A stretch of 64,000 bases of DNA, taken from assembly GCA_963837715.1 (NCBI GenBank), contig CAWIOF010000002.1, positions 1,054,001-1,118,000 on the forward strand, written 5' to 3'. The number at the start of each line of letters is the position of its first letter. Positions within the stretch are counted from its first letter, which is position 1. Positions 36,071-45,061 of this stretch are shown piece by piece. A model generated the notes under the pieces. The model had not been told where the DNA came from and searched no databases. It saw only the letters and a list, made by a program, of their open reading frames with translations. The DNA is from JANYLB01 sp963837715. GTDB taxonomy: Bacteria > Actinomycetota > Acidimicrobiia > IMCC26256 > JANYLB01. Both the position numbers and the translations under genes were made by a program.

Positions 36071-37593
36071 CGCACGGGATCGTCACTCCCGGCGACAGCT
36101 TCTCCGCGCGGGCGACCAGCGCCGTCGCCAACCCCGAGCTCCAGCGGGCCCTGCGCAACCTCGACACCCGGCTGCACACGGCCCGGGCCGTCGCCGACAC
36201 CACCCCCGAGATGAAGGACCGGGCCGCCGCGCTGCGTCGCGAGGTGCTCGCCGATCTCGACGGCTGGCTCGACCGGTTGGAGCGGTCGCTCACCTCCGTC
36301 GGCGTGGTCGTGCACCGGGCCGACACCCCGGCCGCGGCCCGGGAGGTCGTGCTCGACCTCGTCCGCGCCAACGGGGCCCGCACCGTCGTGAAGTCGAAGT
36401 CGATGGCCACGGAGGAGATCGACCTCGGGGCCGCGCTCGAAGCCGTGGGGATCGAGGTCGTCGAGACCGATCTCGGCGAGTACATCGTGCAGGTCGCCGA
36501 CGAGCGGCCGTCGCACATGATCACGCCGGCGATCCACAAGACGCTCGACCAGATCGCCACGGTCCTCGGCACCCGGGCCGACGGCCCCCTGCCGGTTGAG
36601 CGCGAGGCGCTCGCCGCATGGACCCACGACCATCTGCGGCCCGCGTTCCTCCGGGCCGAGGTGGGCATCAGCGGGGTGAACTTCGCCGCCGCCGACACCG
36701 GGACGATCACCATCGTGACCAACGAGGGCAACGGTCGTCTCTGCACCACCTGGCCGCGGGTCCACATCGCGGTCATGCCGATCGAGAAGGTGATCCCCCG
36801 CTTCGCCGACCTCGCGACTCTCGTCCCCCTGCTCACGCGCAGCGCCACCGGGCAGGCGCTGTCGAACTACCTGTCGATGCTCACGGGACCGCGACGCGAC
36901 GGCGAGTCCGACGGCCCGGAGGAACTGCACGTCGTGTTCCTGGACCACAACCGGCGCGCGTTGCTCGGGACCGCCTACGAGGAGATGCTGGCGTGCATCC
37001 GGTGCGGGGCGTGCCTGAACGTCTGCCCGGTGTACCGCAAGGTCTCCGGACACGCGTACGACGCGGTGTACAGCGGACCGATGGGCAAGATCCTCACGCC
37101 GCTGCTCTCGCTCGGCGAGGAAGGTCGGGACCTGCCGGGCGCGTCGTCGCTCTGCGGCGCGTGCACCGAGGCGTGCCCGGTCGAGATCCCGCTGGCCGAC
37201 CTGCTCGTGCGACTCCGCGCCGACCTCCGGGTCCCCGGGCCGCTCCGGCCGCTGCCCGCACCCGTCGACGTCGCCACCGCCGACGCGACACGTCCGACTT
37301 CCGGGCGAGGGATTCGCGTGGCCCGCGGGCCGCGACGCCGCTCGCGTCGCGTCCAGCGCCGCGCTCGGCGAAGCACCTGCTCTTCACCGCGTGGTCGCGG
37401 GCCTGGGCGTCGCCCGCCGGGTACCGGGCCAGTGCGGCCGCCGCCCGACTCCCCGGTCGGCCTCGGACGGCGCTGGGCCCGACGGGTCCCGCTCGTCACC
37501 GGATGGACCGCGACCCGCGATCTCCCGCTCCCCGACCGCCGATCGTTCCGTGCCCGCTGGGCCGACCGGGAGCCGGGGGTGTCGGAGTGGTGA
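36067..37593 (+). CDS. lutB: Lactate utilization Fe-S protein LutB
   Basis: 508 residues from GTG at 36067. The LUD-like N-terminal half has VVKSKSMATEEIDL; two clusters follow: CIRCGACLNVCPVY and CGACTEACPVEIP. The end (FRARWADRE) is typical. Between about 37300 and 37460 the frame shifts and returns: KHLLFTAWSRAWASPAGYR sits in another frame, so two sequence errors offset each other. The protein carries electrons in the L-lactate oxidase complex. Confidence 0.9.
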   Translation: MTHGIVTPGDSFSARATSAVANPELQRALRNLDTRLHTARAVADTTPEMKDRAAALRREVLADLDGWLDRLERSLTSVGVVVHRADTPAAAREVVLDLVRANGARTVVKSKSMATEEIDLGAALEAVGIEVVETDLGEYIVQVADERPSHMITPAIHKTLDQIATVLGTRADGPLPVEREALAAWTHDHLRPAFLRAEVGISGVNFAAADTGTITIVTNEGNGRLCTTWPRVHIAVMPIEKVIPRFADLATLVPLLTRSATGQALSNYLSMLTGPRRDGESDGPEELHVVFLDHNRRALLGTAYEEMLACIRCGACLNVCPVYRKVSGHAYDAVYSGPMGKILTPLLSLGEEGRDLPGASSLCGACTEACPVEIPLADLLVRLRADLRVPGPLRPLPAPVDVATADATRPTSGRGIRVARGPRRRSRRVQRRARRSTCSSPRGRGPGRRPPGTGPVRPPPDSPVGLGRRWARRVPLVTGWTATRDLPLPDRRSFRARWADREPGVSEW

Positions 37594-38170
37594 CGGAGCG
37601 CCTCACCGACGGACTGCGGACGGCGCTGAGCGCGAACCGGGTCGAGGTGCACGGCCCGTTCGGACCGGTCGACGCGACCGCGCACGTCGTCGGGCGTGCC
37701 CGCGTCCACGCTTCCGGCGCGCCGGTCGCCGTGTCGCCGGCCGACGAGCTCGTCGTCGCACTCGGGATCGTCGACGCCCTCGACCGGGCCGGCGTCGACG
37801 TGCTGCTCCCCACGGACCCGGCGTGGCGCGACCGGCTCCCCGGCGCCGGGTCTGGGGATCACCGGCTCGCTGCTCGCCGTCGCCGAGACGGGTTCGCTCG
37901 CCCTCGCCGCCGGCCCGGGCTCACCTCGTGCGGTGAGCCTGCTCCCGCCGGTGCACCTCTGCCTCGTCGTCGGTCGCCGACATCGTGGCGACCTTCGCCG
38001 ATGCGATCGCGCGGGTCGCGGCCGGCCCGCTCCCCAGCGCGCTCACCTGGATCGGTGGCCCGAGCCGCACCGGCGACCTCGAGATGATCCAGACCCTCGG
38101 CGTCCACGGCCCCGCCGCGGTCGAGGTGGTGCTCGTGGCTGGGCGCGACGGGCGTCGCTCGGCATCGTGA
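37590..38170 (+). CDS. lutC: Lactate utilization protein LutC, two frameshifts
   Basis: About 192 residues from GTG at 37590, overlapping the lutB stop. LUD-domain pieces: ALGIVDALDRAGVDVLLPTD, then GITGSLLAVAETGSLALAAG and SLLPPVHLCLV, and the closing TFADAIARVAAG, WIGGPSRTGDLEMIQTLGVHGP. The final motif is diagnostic. Extra bases near 37855 and 37977 break it. Third subunit of LutABC. Confidence 0.88.
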
Positions 38171-38265
38171 CGGACGATGCCGACGGACACACGGTTAGAC
38201 GGCCCCTCGTGGCCTGATCGAGAGCCCACGGACGCTCGCTCGGCGACGTGCATGGGGTGATGACA

Positions 38266-38290
38266 GAGCCGGCGCGGCGGATTCGACCGA
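38266..38290. repeat. Dispersed B repeat, copy 3 (partial, reverse)
   Basis: GAGCCGGCGCGGCGGATTCG matches motif B in reverse, lacking its start. Located after lutC, before the 25-bp direct repeats. Confidence 0.55.
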
Positions 38291-38294
38291 CACG

Positions 38295-38413
38295 TAGTCG
38301 AGCAGTCGAGGCGACTACGGCGCTCGACGCAGCTCGTCGGCTGAGACGCGGGGGCGACGCCGCAGTCGGCGAGCAGTCGCCGCAGCGCTAGTCGAGCAGT
38401 CGAGGCGACTACG
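38295..38413. repeat. Two 25-bp direct repeats with hairpin potential
   Basis: The identical 25-bp sequence (starts TAGTCGAGCAGTCGAGG) occurs at 38295-38319 and 38389-38413, 94 bp apart. Each contains the dyad TAGTCG...CGACTA. A further GGCGAC/GTCGCC dyad lies between them (about 38352-38382). A pair of binding sites, a small mobile repeat or an RNA element are all possible. Confidence 0.7.
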
Positions 38414-38444
38414 ACGCGCCCAGGATCCCGGTACCGTCGTCGGG

Positions 38445-39600
38445 GTGGGATTCTTCGGCGCTGCACTCTCGCAACACCCGCTCGCGACCCAGGCGACGGG
38501 CGAGGTCATGGGCTCCGTCCTCGAACAGCTCGACGGCGAACGCCCGGACCTCGTGGTGTGTTTCGTGTCACCGCACCACGTGGGCGCGTTCGAGGACATC
38601 GCGGCCGCAGTCCGCGGCATCCTCGAGCCGGCGGTGCTGCTCGGGATGACCGCGGCGGCCGTGATCGGTGGTGCGCGTGAGGTGGAGGACGAACCGGCGA
38701 TCTCGGTGTTCGCCGCGGTGCTGCCGGACACCGACCTGATCCCCGTCGCCCTCGCATCGGGCGCGACGGCCCGACCTCGCACCCCCGCCGGGGAGCGTCC
38801 TGCTGCTGCTGGCCGACCCGTTCAGCTTTCCCGCCGACACGTTCCTCCACGGGTTGTCGGACCGGTCGCCGGGGGTCACGGTCGTGGGTGGGCTCGCCTC
38901 GGCGGCGTCGAACCCCGGTGGGAACCGGCTCGTGCTCGACGGCACGATCGGCGACTCGGGCGCGGTCGGTGTGCTGCTCGACGGCGGCGTCGAGGTCCGC
39001 ACGCTCGTGTCGCAGGGATGTCGGCCGATCGGTCAGCCGTTCATCGTGACCCGGGCCGAGGGGAACCTCGTGCTCGAACTGGGTGGACGGCCCGCGGTCG
39101 AACGCCTCCAGGAGCTCGCCGAAACCGCATCGGAAGACGATCGTGTGTTGCTGCGCGACGGACTGCACGTCGGCCTCGTCGTCGACGAGCACCGCGCCGA
39201 GTTCGGTCGCGGCGACTTCCTCGTGCGCAACCTCCTCGGCGCAGATCCCAACTCGGGTGCGCTGGTGGTCGGCGAACAGGTCCGGGTGGGCCAGACCGTG
39301 CAGTTCCACGTCCGCGACGCCGCGGCCGCCGACGAAGACCTCCAGGCGCTGCTGGTCGACGAACGGGCGGCCGCCGGCCTCCTCTTCACCTGCACCGGAC
39401 GCGGACGCCACCTGTTCGGAGCCCCGGATCACGACGCCGGTGCGGTGCACGCGCTCCTGGGCCCGATCCCGCTCGCCGGGGCCTTCTGCGCCGGCGAGAT
39501 CGGCCCGATCGGGGGCCGGAGCTTCCTCCACACCTTCACCGCCGGGATCGCGCTCTTCGGAAGTCAAACGGTGTGCGATCCGCCTCGACCGGGCACCTAA
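38445..39600 (+). CDS. FIST-domain sensor protein, frameshifted near 38783
   Basis: About 385 residues from GTG at 38445. The FIST N domain has RPDLVVCFVSPHHVGAF and LLGMTAAAVIGGAREVE; the FIST C domain has GLLFTCTGRGRHLFG and PLAGAFCAGEIGPIGGRSFLH. FIST proteins are thought to sense small ligands such as amino acids in signalling. No histidine kinase or GGDEF partner is adjacent. An extra base near 38783 splits ASGATA from PPGSVLLLLADPFSF. Confidence 0.88.
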
Positions 39601-39633
39601 GGTGGGCCGGCAGGGTCGACGAAGGGGCTCCCC

Positions 39634-41664
39634 GTGACACCGTCTCGTACCAGTTCTCCCACCAGTTCACCGGTGACGCCCGAGCTCGAGCAGCGGGCGG
39701 TCAACGTCATCCGCGGGCTCTCGATGGATGCGGTCCAGCAGGCGAACTCCGGCCACCCCGGAACGCCGATGGCGCTCGCACCGCTCGCGCACGTGCTCTG
39801 GACGCGCATCATGCGCTACGACGCGCAGGCGCCCGATTGGCCCGACCGCGACCGGTTCGTGCTCTCCTGCGGTCACGCGTCGATGTTGCTGTACTCGATG
39901 CTGTACCTGACCGGGTACGGCCTCACCCTCGAGGACCTCGAGCAGTTCCGCCAGTGGGGCTCGAAGACCGCCGGCCACCCCGAACGCGGCCACGCGGCCG
40001 GGCATCGAGGTCACGACCGGGCCGCTCGGCCAGGGCATCGGCAACGCGGTCGGGCTCGCGATCGCGGAAGCCAACCTGCGGGCCCGGTTCGGACCCGAGG
40101 TCACCGACCACCACGTCTTCACCTTCTGCTCCGACGGCGACTTCCAGGAGGGCGTGAGCCACGAAGCCGCATCGCTCGCCGGACACCTCGGTCTCGGTCG
40201 GCTGATCGCGGTGTACGACGACAACCACATCACCATCGACGGCCCCACCGAGCTCTCCTACACCGACAACGTGCCGGAGCGCTTCCGTGCCTACGGGTGG
40301 GAGGTCATCGAGGTCGGTGAGATCGCGAACGACCTCGACGCGCTCGAACAGGCGATCCGTACCGCGATGGCCGACGCCGGCCGCCCGAGCCTGGTGGTGC
40401 TCCGCAGCCACATCGGTTGGCCGTCGCCCAAGTACACCGACACACCGGCCGCGCACGGGAATCCGCTCGGGGAAGACGAGATCCGCGCGATCAAAGAGAT
40501 CCTCGCCATGCCGCCCGACGAGCACTTCTGGGTGCCCGACGACGTGCTCGCGTTCTACCGCGAAGCCGGCCGGCGCGGCGAAGCCGACCGCGACGCGTGG
40601 AACGCACGACACCTCGCGCTGCGGGATTCCGAAGCGCGCGCTCGCCGACGACTACGACACCTGCATCGCCGGCACCGGCCACGCCGGCTGGGAAGCGAAG
40701 CTCCCGGTGTGGAACGCGGGCGAACAGGTCGAGACCCGCAAGGCGTGCTCAGCAGTGCTCGATGCCATCGCCGACGTCGTACCTGCCCTCGTGGGCGGCG
40801 GCGCCGACCTCACCGGCAACACCGGGACGGAGCTGAAGGGCGCCGAGAAGATCGACACGCATCAGTTCAAGGGGCGCCAACTCCACTTCGGCATCCGCGA
40901 ACACGGGATGGGCGCCATCATGAACGGGATGGCCACGAGCGGCCTCCTGCCGTTCGGCGGCACGTTCTTCGTGTTCAGCGACTACATGCGCGGTTCCGTA
41001 CGGCTCGCCGCGCTCTCCGGCTACAAGGTCGCGTTCGTCTGGTCGCACGACTCCATCGGCCTCGGCGAAGACGGCCCCACGCACCAGCCGATCGAGCAGC
41101 TCGCGTCGTTGCGGGCGATGCCCGGGCTGCGCGTCATCCGCCCGGCCGACGCCAACGAGGTCGCACAGGCGTGGCGGGTGCACATCGACCGCTCTGGTCC
41201 GACGCGCGCTGATCCTCACCCGCCAGAAGGTCCCGGTGCTCGAGGGGTCAGCCGAACGGGCGCCCGACGGAGTCGAGAAGGGCGCGTACACGCTCGTCGA
41301 CGAAACCGGTCCCGGTCTCGACCTGGTGCTGATCGGTACCGGCTCCGAGGTCCAACACTGCGTGGGCGCTGCGGCCACTCTCGCCGAACGCGGCACATCG
41401 GCGCGGGTCGTGTCGATGCCGTGCTGGGAGTTGTTCGCGGCGCGCACGCCGGAGGAGCAGGCGATGGTGCTGCCGCCCGGCGTGCCCACGCTCGCGGTCG
41501 AAGCGGGAACGAGCTTCGGGTGGGAGCGCTACGCCGACGACGTCGTCGCCATCGACCGCTTCGGCGCCTCCGCCCCCGGCGCCACCGCCATGAGCGAGTT
41601 CGGCTTCACTTCCGAGCACGTCACCGAACGCGCCCTCGCCCTCCTCGGCCTCGACGCCGACTGA
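39634..41664 (+). CDS. tkt: Transketolase, three frameshifts
   Basis: About 675 residues from GTG at 39634. LSMDAVQQANSGHPGTPMALAPL is the start of the TPP domain, GPLGQGIGNAVGLAIAEA and DGDFQEGVSHEA bind TPP, and FGIREHGMGAIMNG and FVWSHDSIGLGEDGPTHQP belong to the Pyr domain. It moves two-carbon units between sugar phosphates in the pentose-phosphate pathway. Breaks near 39993, 40635 and 41203, all with conserved sequence on both sides. Upstream of a convergent gene; zwf and pgl are close. Confidence 0.93.
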
Positions 41665-41670
41665 TCCGTA

Positions 41671-41728
41671 GACCCGCTGCGTTGGGTCGCTTGTGCCGCT
41701 CTGTGCGGCCGAACTGACCCAACGGGTC
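41671..41728. terminator. Bidirectional terminator-like hairpin between tkt and MTase/UDG
   Basis: GTTGGGTC (41681-41688) pairs with GACCCAAC (41716-41723), extended by GACCCG/CGGGTC with a bulge. A small inner hairpin GCCGC-tctgt-GCGGC lies at about 41695-41709. It separates convergent genes. Confidence 0.6.
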
Positions 41729-42803
41729 AGGGGCTGGGGGTCGCGTCGACGAGGTCGAGGACCTCGCGGAAGTGGCGTTCGTAGTCGGCGGGCTTGGAGT
41801 GGGCGTTCAAGCCGCTGGTGTTCGGCATCACGTAGACGGGCCGACCGCCGAGCGGTTCCGGCTGCAGCCCGACCTGTGCCTTCTTGTCGACGGCGATGCG
41901 CCAGCCCGTGATCCCGACCACGCACAGCACCCCGGGTTGCAGCCACTCGACGAGTCGGGCCACCCGGGCCGTGCCGTCGCGGTACTCGGCCGTAGAGACC
42001 TGGTCGGCGCGCGGCGTCGCGCGGAGCACGAGGTTCGTCATCCCGACCCGGTGGTCGCGCAGCGCCGCCAACGGGTCACGATCGCGGGTGACGAGTCCCG
42101 ACGCGAGCGCGGCGGGCCAGAATCGGTTGCCCGGTCGGGCGTAGCCGACGCCGGCGTCGGCGGTGTAGAGGCTGGGGTTCAGGCCCGCGATGAGGACGCG
42201 CATCCCCGGCGAAACCGTGTCGGGCAGCAGTCGGCCCCGATGCCCCTCGACGGTGATCCACTCGTCGTCGGCCGCGACGTCGTCGATCTCGAAGCCGGCG
42301 CCGTACACGACGTCGACGAACGGCTCGGGCTCCCATCCGGAGAACCGGCGGCCGCCGAGGCTGTCGTCGTCGATCTCGGCCAGCTCGGCGTCGCCGGTCT
42401 TCACCGTCAGCACGATCGGTGCTTCGAGCGCCGTGGCCCGGTGGAGGTCGCGGAGCGCAAGGGGCAGGCGCGTCCGCGGCACGTGCAGGTAGCTCGCACG
42501 CGCCCATCCGCCGCCGAGTGAACCGGTCTTCACCGGGAGCGCCTCGAGGTCGGCCTGCACCCGCCATGCCGTCGGTGCGGCAGCCGCGACCAGTTCGAGC
42601 ATGGCCACCGTCGCGTCGAGCGCCAGGGTCGGCGTGCCGAGTGTGGGGATGTAGGTCCCGGGACCGCACCCGAGGTCGGCCCGGATCGCCCCCTCCTCGA
42701 CCCGGTCCGCGAACGCGGCGGCCTCCGCGAGGAACTTCGGTGGCTTGGCCGCGGCCCACTCGGCGGCCTTGGCCTCGTACACGGCGACGGTGTCGGGATC
42801 CAC
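41727..42803 (-). CDS. Fusion: SAM methyltransferase + mismatch-type uracil-DNA glycosylase
   Basis: 358 residues from GTG at 42803. The N-terminal half (1-190) has the SAM motif ADLGCGPGTYIPT near 42-54 and ALDATVAML. The C-terminal half (200-358) has VLIAGLNPSLYTADAG, YARPGNRFWPAAL and MPNTSGLNAH, the signature of Mug/TDG G:T/U glycosylases (the GINPG and NPSGLS motifs are GLNPS and NTSGLN here). Two activities in one chain imply a linked nucleic acid task, perhaps tRNA or DNA. The start is set by the divergent zwf gene 18 bases away. Confidence 0.78.
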   Translation of the reverse strand: MDPDTVAVYEAKAAEWAAAKPPKFLAEAAAFADRVEEGAIRADLGCGPGTYIPTLGTPTLALDATVAMLELVAAAAPTAWRVQADLEALPVKTGSLGGGWARASYLHVPRTRLPLALRDLHRATALEAPIVLTVKTGDAELAEIDDDSLGGRRFSGWEPEPFVDVVYGAGFEIDDVAADDEWITVEGHRGRLLPDTVSPGMRVLIAGLNPSLYTADAGVGYARPGNRFWPAALASGLVTRDRDPLAALRDHRVGMTNLVLRATPRADQVSTAEYRDGTARVARLVEWLQPGVLCVVGITGWRIAVDKKAQVGLQPEPLGGRPVYVMPNTSGLNAHSKPADYERHFREVLDLVDATPSP

Positions 42804-42821
42804 GAGCCGTAGGATCCCACG

Positions 42822-44316
42822 ATGGACGGTGAGCACGTCGCACTCTCGGCCGCCCTCGTCGTGTTCGGCGCCACGGGGGACCTCGCGGCCCGCAAGCTCT
42901 ATCCGGCGCTCGCCGCCCTCGCCGGTACTGGTCAGCTCCCGCGCCGGTTCGCCCTCGTCGGCGTCTCCCGCACGGTGTGGGACGACGCCGACTTCGCCGA
43001 CCAGGTCCGCAAGTCGATCGTCGGCGAGCGGGAAGTCTCCCGAGGAGATCGCTGCGTTCGACGAGCTCGAGATGTGCATCCGCTACGTGCCGGGCAACGC
43101 CGACGATCCCGAGACCTACACCGCGCTGGGCACCGTGCTCGCAGAGTGCGACGAGCGGCACCACACCGAGGGCAACCGGCTCTACTACCTCTCGACGATC
43201 CCGCAGCTCTTCCCGGTGATCGTGGAGCACCTCGGCGCGGCCGGCCTCGCCGAGGAGCCGCCGGGGACCTTCCGGCGGCTCGTGATCGAGAAGCCGTTCG
43301 GTCACGACCTCGCGAGCGCCGTCGAGTTGAACGACGAGCTCCACACGGCGTTCTCCGAGCACCAGATCTTCCGGATCGACCACTACCTCGCCAAGGAGAC
43401 GGTCCAGAACATCCTCGCGATGCGGTTCGCGAACGCGATCTTCGAACCGTTGTGGAACCGTCGCTACGTCGAATCCGTCGAGATCACGGTGGCCGAGGCG
43501 CTCGGGGTGGAGCACCGGGGCACGTTCTACGAGCAATCGGGTGCGTTGCGTGACATCGTCCAGAACCACGTGTTGCAGGTGCTCGCGCTCGTGGCGATGG
43601 AAGCGCCCGCGTCGTTCGCGGCCGACGCGGTGCGCGACGAGAAGGTCAAGGTGTTGCGCTCGATCCGACCGCTGACGCCCGACCGTCTGACCGAGGTCGT
43701 GGTCCGGGGCCAGTACGCGCCCGGTGAGGTCGACGGCGAACCGGTCCCGGGCTACCGCGACGAGGAAGGTGTCGCGGCCGACAGCGCCACCGAGACGTAC
43801 CTGGCCCTGCGGATCGAAGTCGACAACTGGCGGTGGGCCGGCGTCCCGTTCCTCATCCGCACGGGCAAGCGCCTCCCCCACCGCGTCACCGAGATCGCGC
43901 TCCACTACAAGCGGGTGCCGTTCCTCCCGCTCCCGGACAGCGCGGTCGACTCGATCGAACCCAACACGACCGTGCTGCGGATCCAACCGAGCGAAGGAAT
44001 CGAGGTGTCGTTCGCGGCGAAGGTTCCGGGCTCGCCGTTCCGGGTGCGCACGGTGCCGCTCGAGTTCTCGTACGACCGGTTCGCCGAACGGGCCCCCGAG
44101 GCCTACGAGCGTGTCCTCTTCGACGCGCTCCAGGGTGACCCGACGCTGTTCATCCGCGAAGACGAGGTCGACCAGGCCTGGCGCGTCGTCCAACCCCTCA
44201 TCGACGCATTCGAAGCCGGGACGGTTCCGCTGCACACCTATCCCGCGGGGACGTGGGGGCCACCCGAAGCCGAATCGCTCTTCCCCGAACCCGACGACCA
44301 CTGGAGACAGCCGTGA
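42822..44316 (+). CDS. zwf: Glucose-6-phosphate dehydrogenase, frameshifted near 43034
   Basis: About 497 residues. GATGDLAARKLYPAL is the NADP motif; RLVIEKPFGHDL, then RIDHYLAKETVQNIL (G6P binding and catalytic His) and ALRDIVQNHVLQVLAL. An extra base near 43034 separates GEREVS from PEEIAAFDELEMCIRY. It feeds NADPH and 6-phosphogluconolactone to Pgl, whose gene is 20 bases downstream. G6PDH is NADP-type here, not the F420-type. Confidence 0.94.
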
Positions 44317-44335
44317 GCCAACCCGAGGAAGCGCC

Positions 44336-44975
44336 GTGAACGGAGCAGTGCGCGAGGTTGCCGACGTGGCGCAGGCATTCGCCGACCTGGTGGTCGAGGA
44401 AGCACCGGGATCGGTGGCGCTCTCGGGGGGCGGCACCGCGGAGGACGCCTACGAGCGTCTCGCGGCGGCCGCGCCCGATTGGAGCGGAGTCGACGTCTAC
44501 TACGGCGACGAACGGTGGGTACCGCTCGACGATCCCGATTCGAACGCCGGGATGGTGCAGCGCGCGCTGCTGTCGTCGGTTCCTCCCGGGTCGCACCATC
44601 CGATGTTCCAGCAGGGACTCGACATCGACGGACGGTGCCGCGGCCTACGGTCGGCTGCTCCGCGACGCCGGCCCGATCGATCTCGTCCACCTCGGTCTCG
44701 GCCCCGACGGCCACACCGCCTCGCTGTTCCCGGGGTCACCCGCGCTCGACGAGACCCACCACCGGGTCGTCGTGAACGGCGATGCCCTCCACCCCCACCC
44801 TCGCCTGACCGTGACCTACCCCTGGCTCGAGACGGCCCGCCTGATCGTCTTCACCGTCGCGGGCGAGGAGAAGCGCGATGCCTTCTCCCGCATCCGCGCC
44901 GGCGACGATCTCCCGGCCGCCCGGGTCGACGCGGAACGGATCATCTGGCTCGTCGACCCGGCGGCCCTCGGCTGA
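44336..44975 (+). CDS. pgl: 6-Phosphogluconolactonase, frameshifted near 44633
   Basis: About 212 residues from GTG at 44336. SVALSGGGTAEDAYERL is the sugar-phosphate binding loop, YYGDERWVPLDDPDSN and HLGLGPDGHTASLFPGSPAL are active-site segments. Breaks near 44633. It hydrolyses 6-phosphogluconolactone from Zwf. Operon with zwf (gap 20 bases). Confidence 0.92.
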
Positions 44976-44985
44976 CCACCCCGAA

Positions 44986-45044
44986 CCCTCGTTCCGGTCA
45001 CGGGCGCGGTTGCAGGCCAGCCGGGATCCTGACCAGAACGAGGG
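44986..45044. terminator. Inverted repeat between pgl and fbiC
   Basis: CCCTCGTTCCGGTCA (44986-45000) and TGACCAGAACGAGGG (45030-45044) pair in 14 of 15 positions around a 29-base loop. It could end the zwf-pgl transcript or be a regulatory site in front of fbiC, whose GTG is 18 bases downstream. Confidence 0.5.
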
Positions 45045-45061
45045 CTATTAGGCTCCGATCC

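Larger units (their letters stand above)
38171..38444. other. 274-bp intergenic region with repeats
   Basis: No gene seen. The stretch contains a partial B repeat at 38266-38290 and two copies of a 25-bp direct repeat (38295-38319, 38389-38413), each able to fold into a hairpin. It precedes the FIST gene, so some of it may be its promoter region or a lutABC terminator. Confidence 0.6.
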
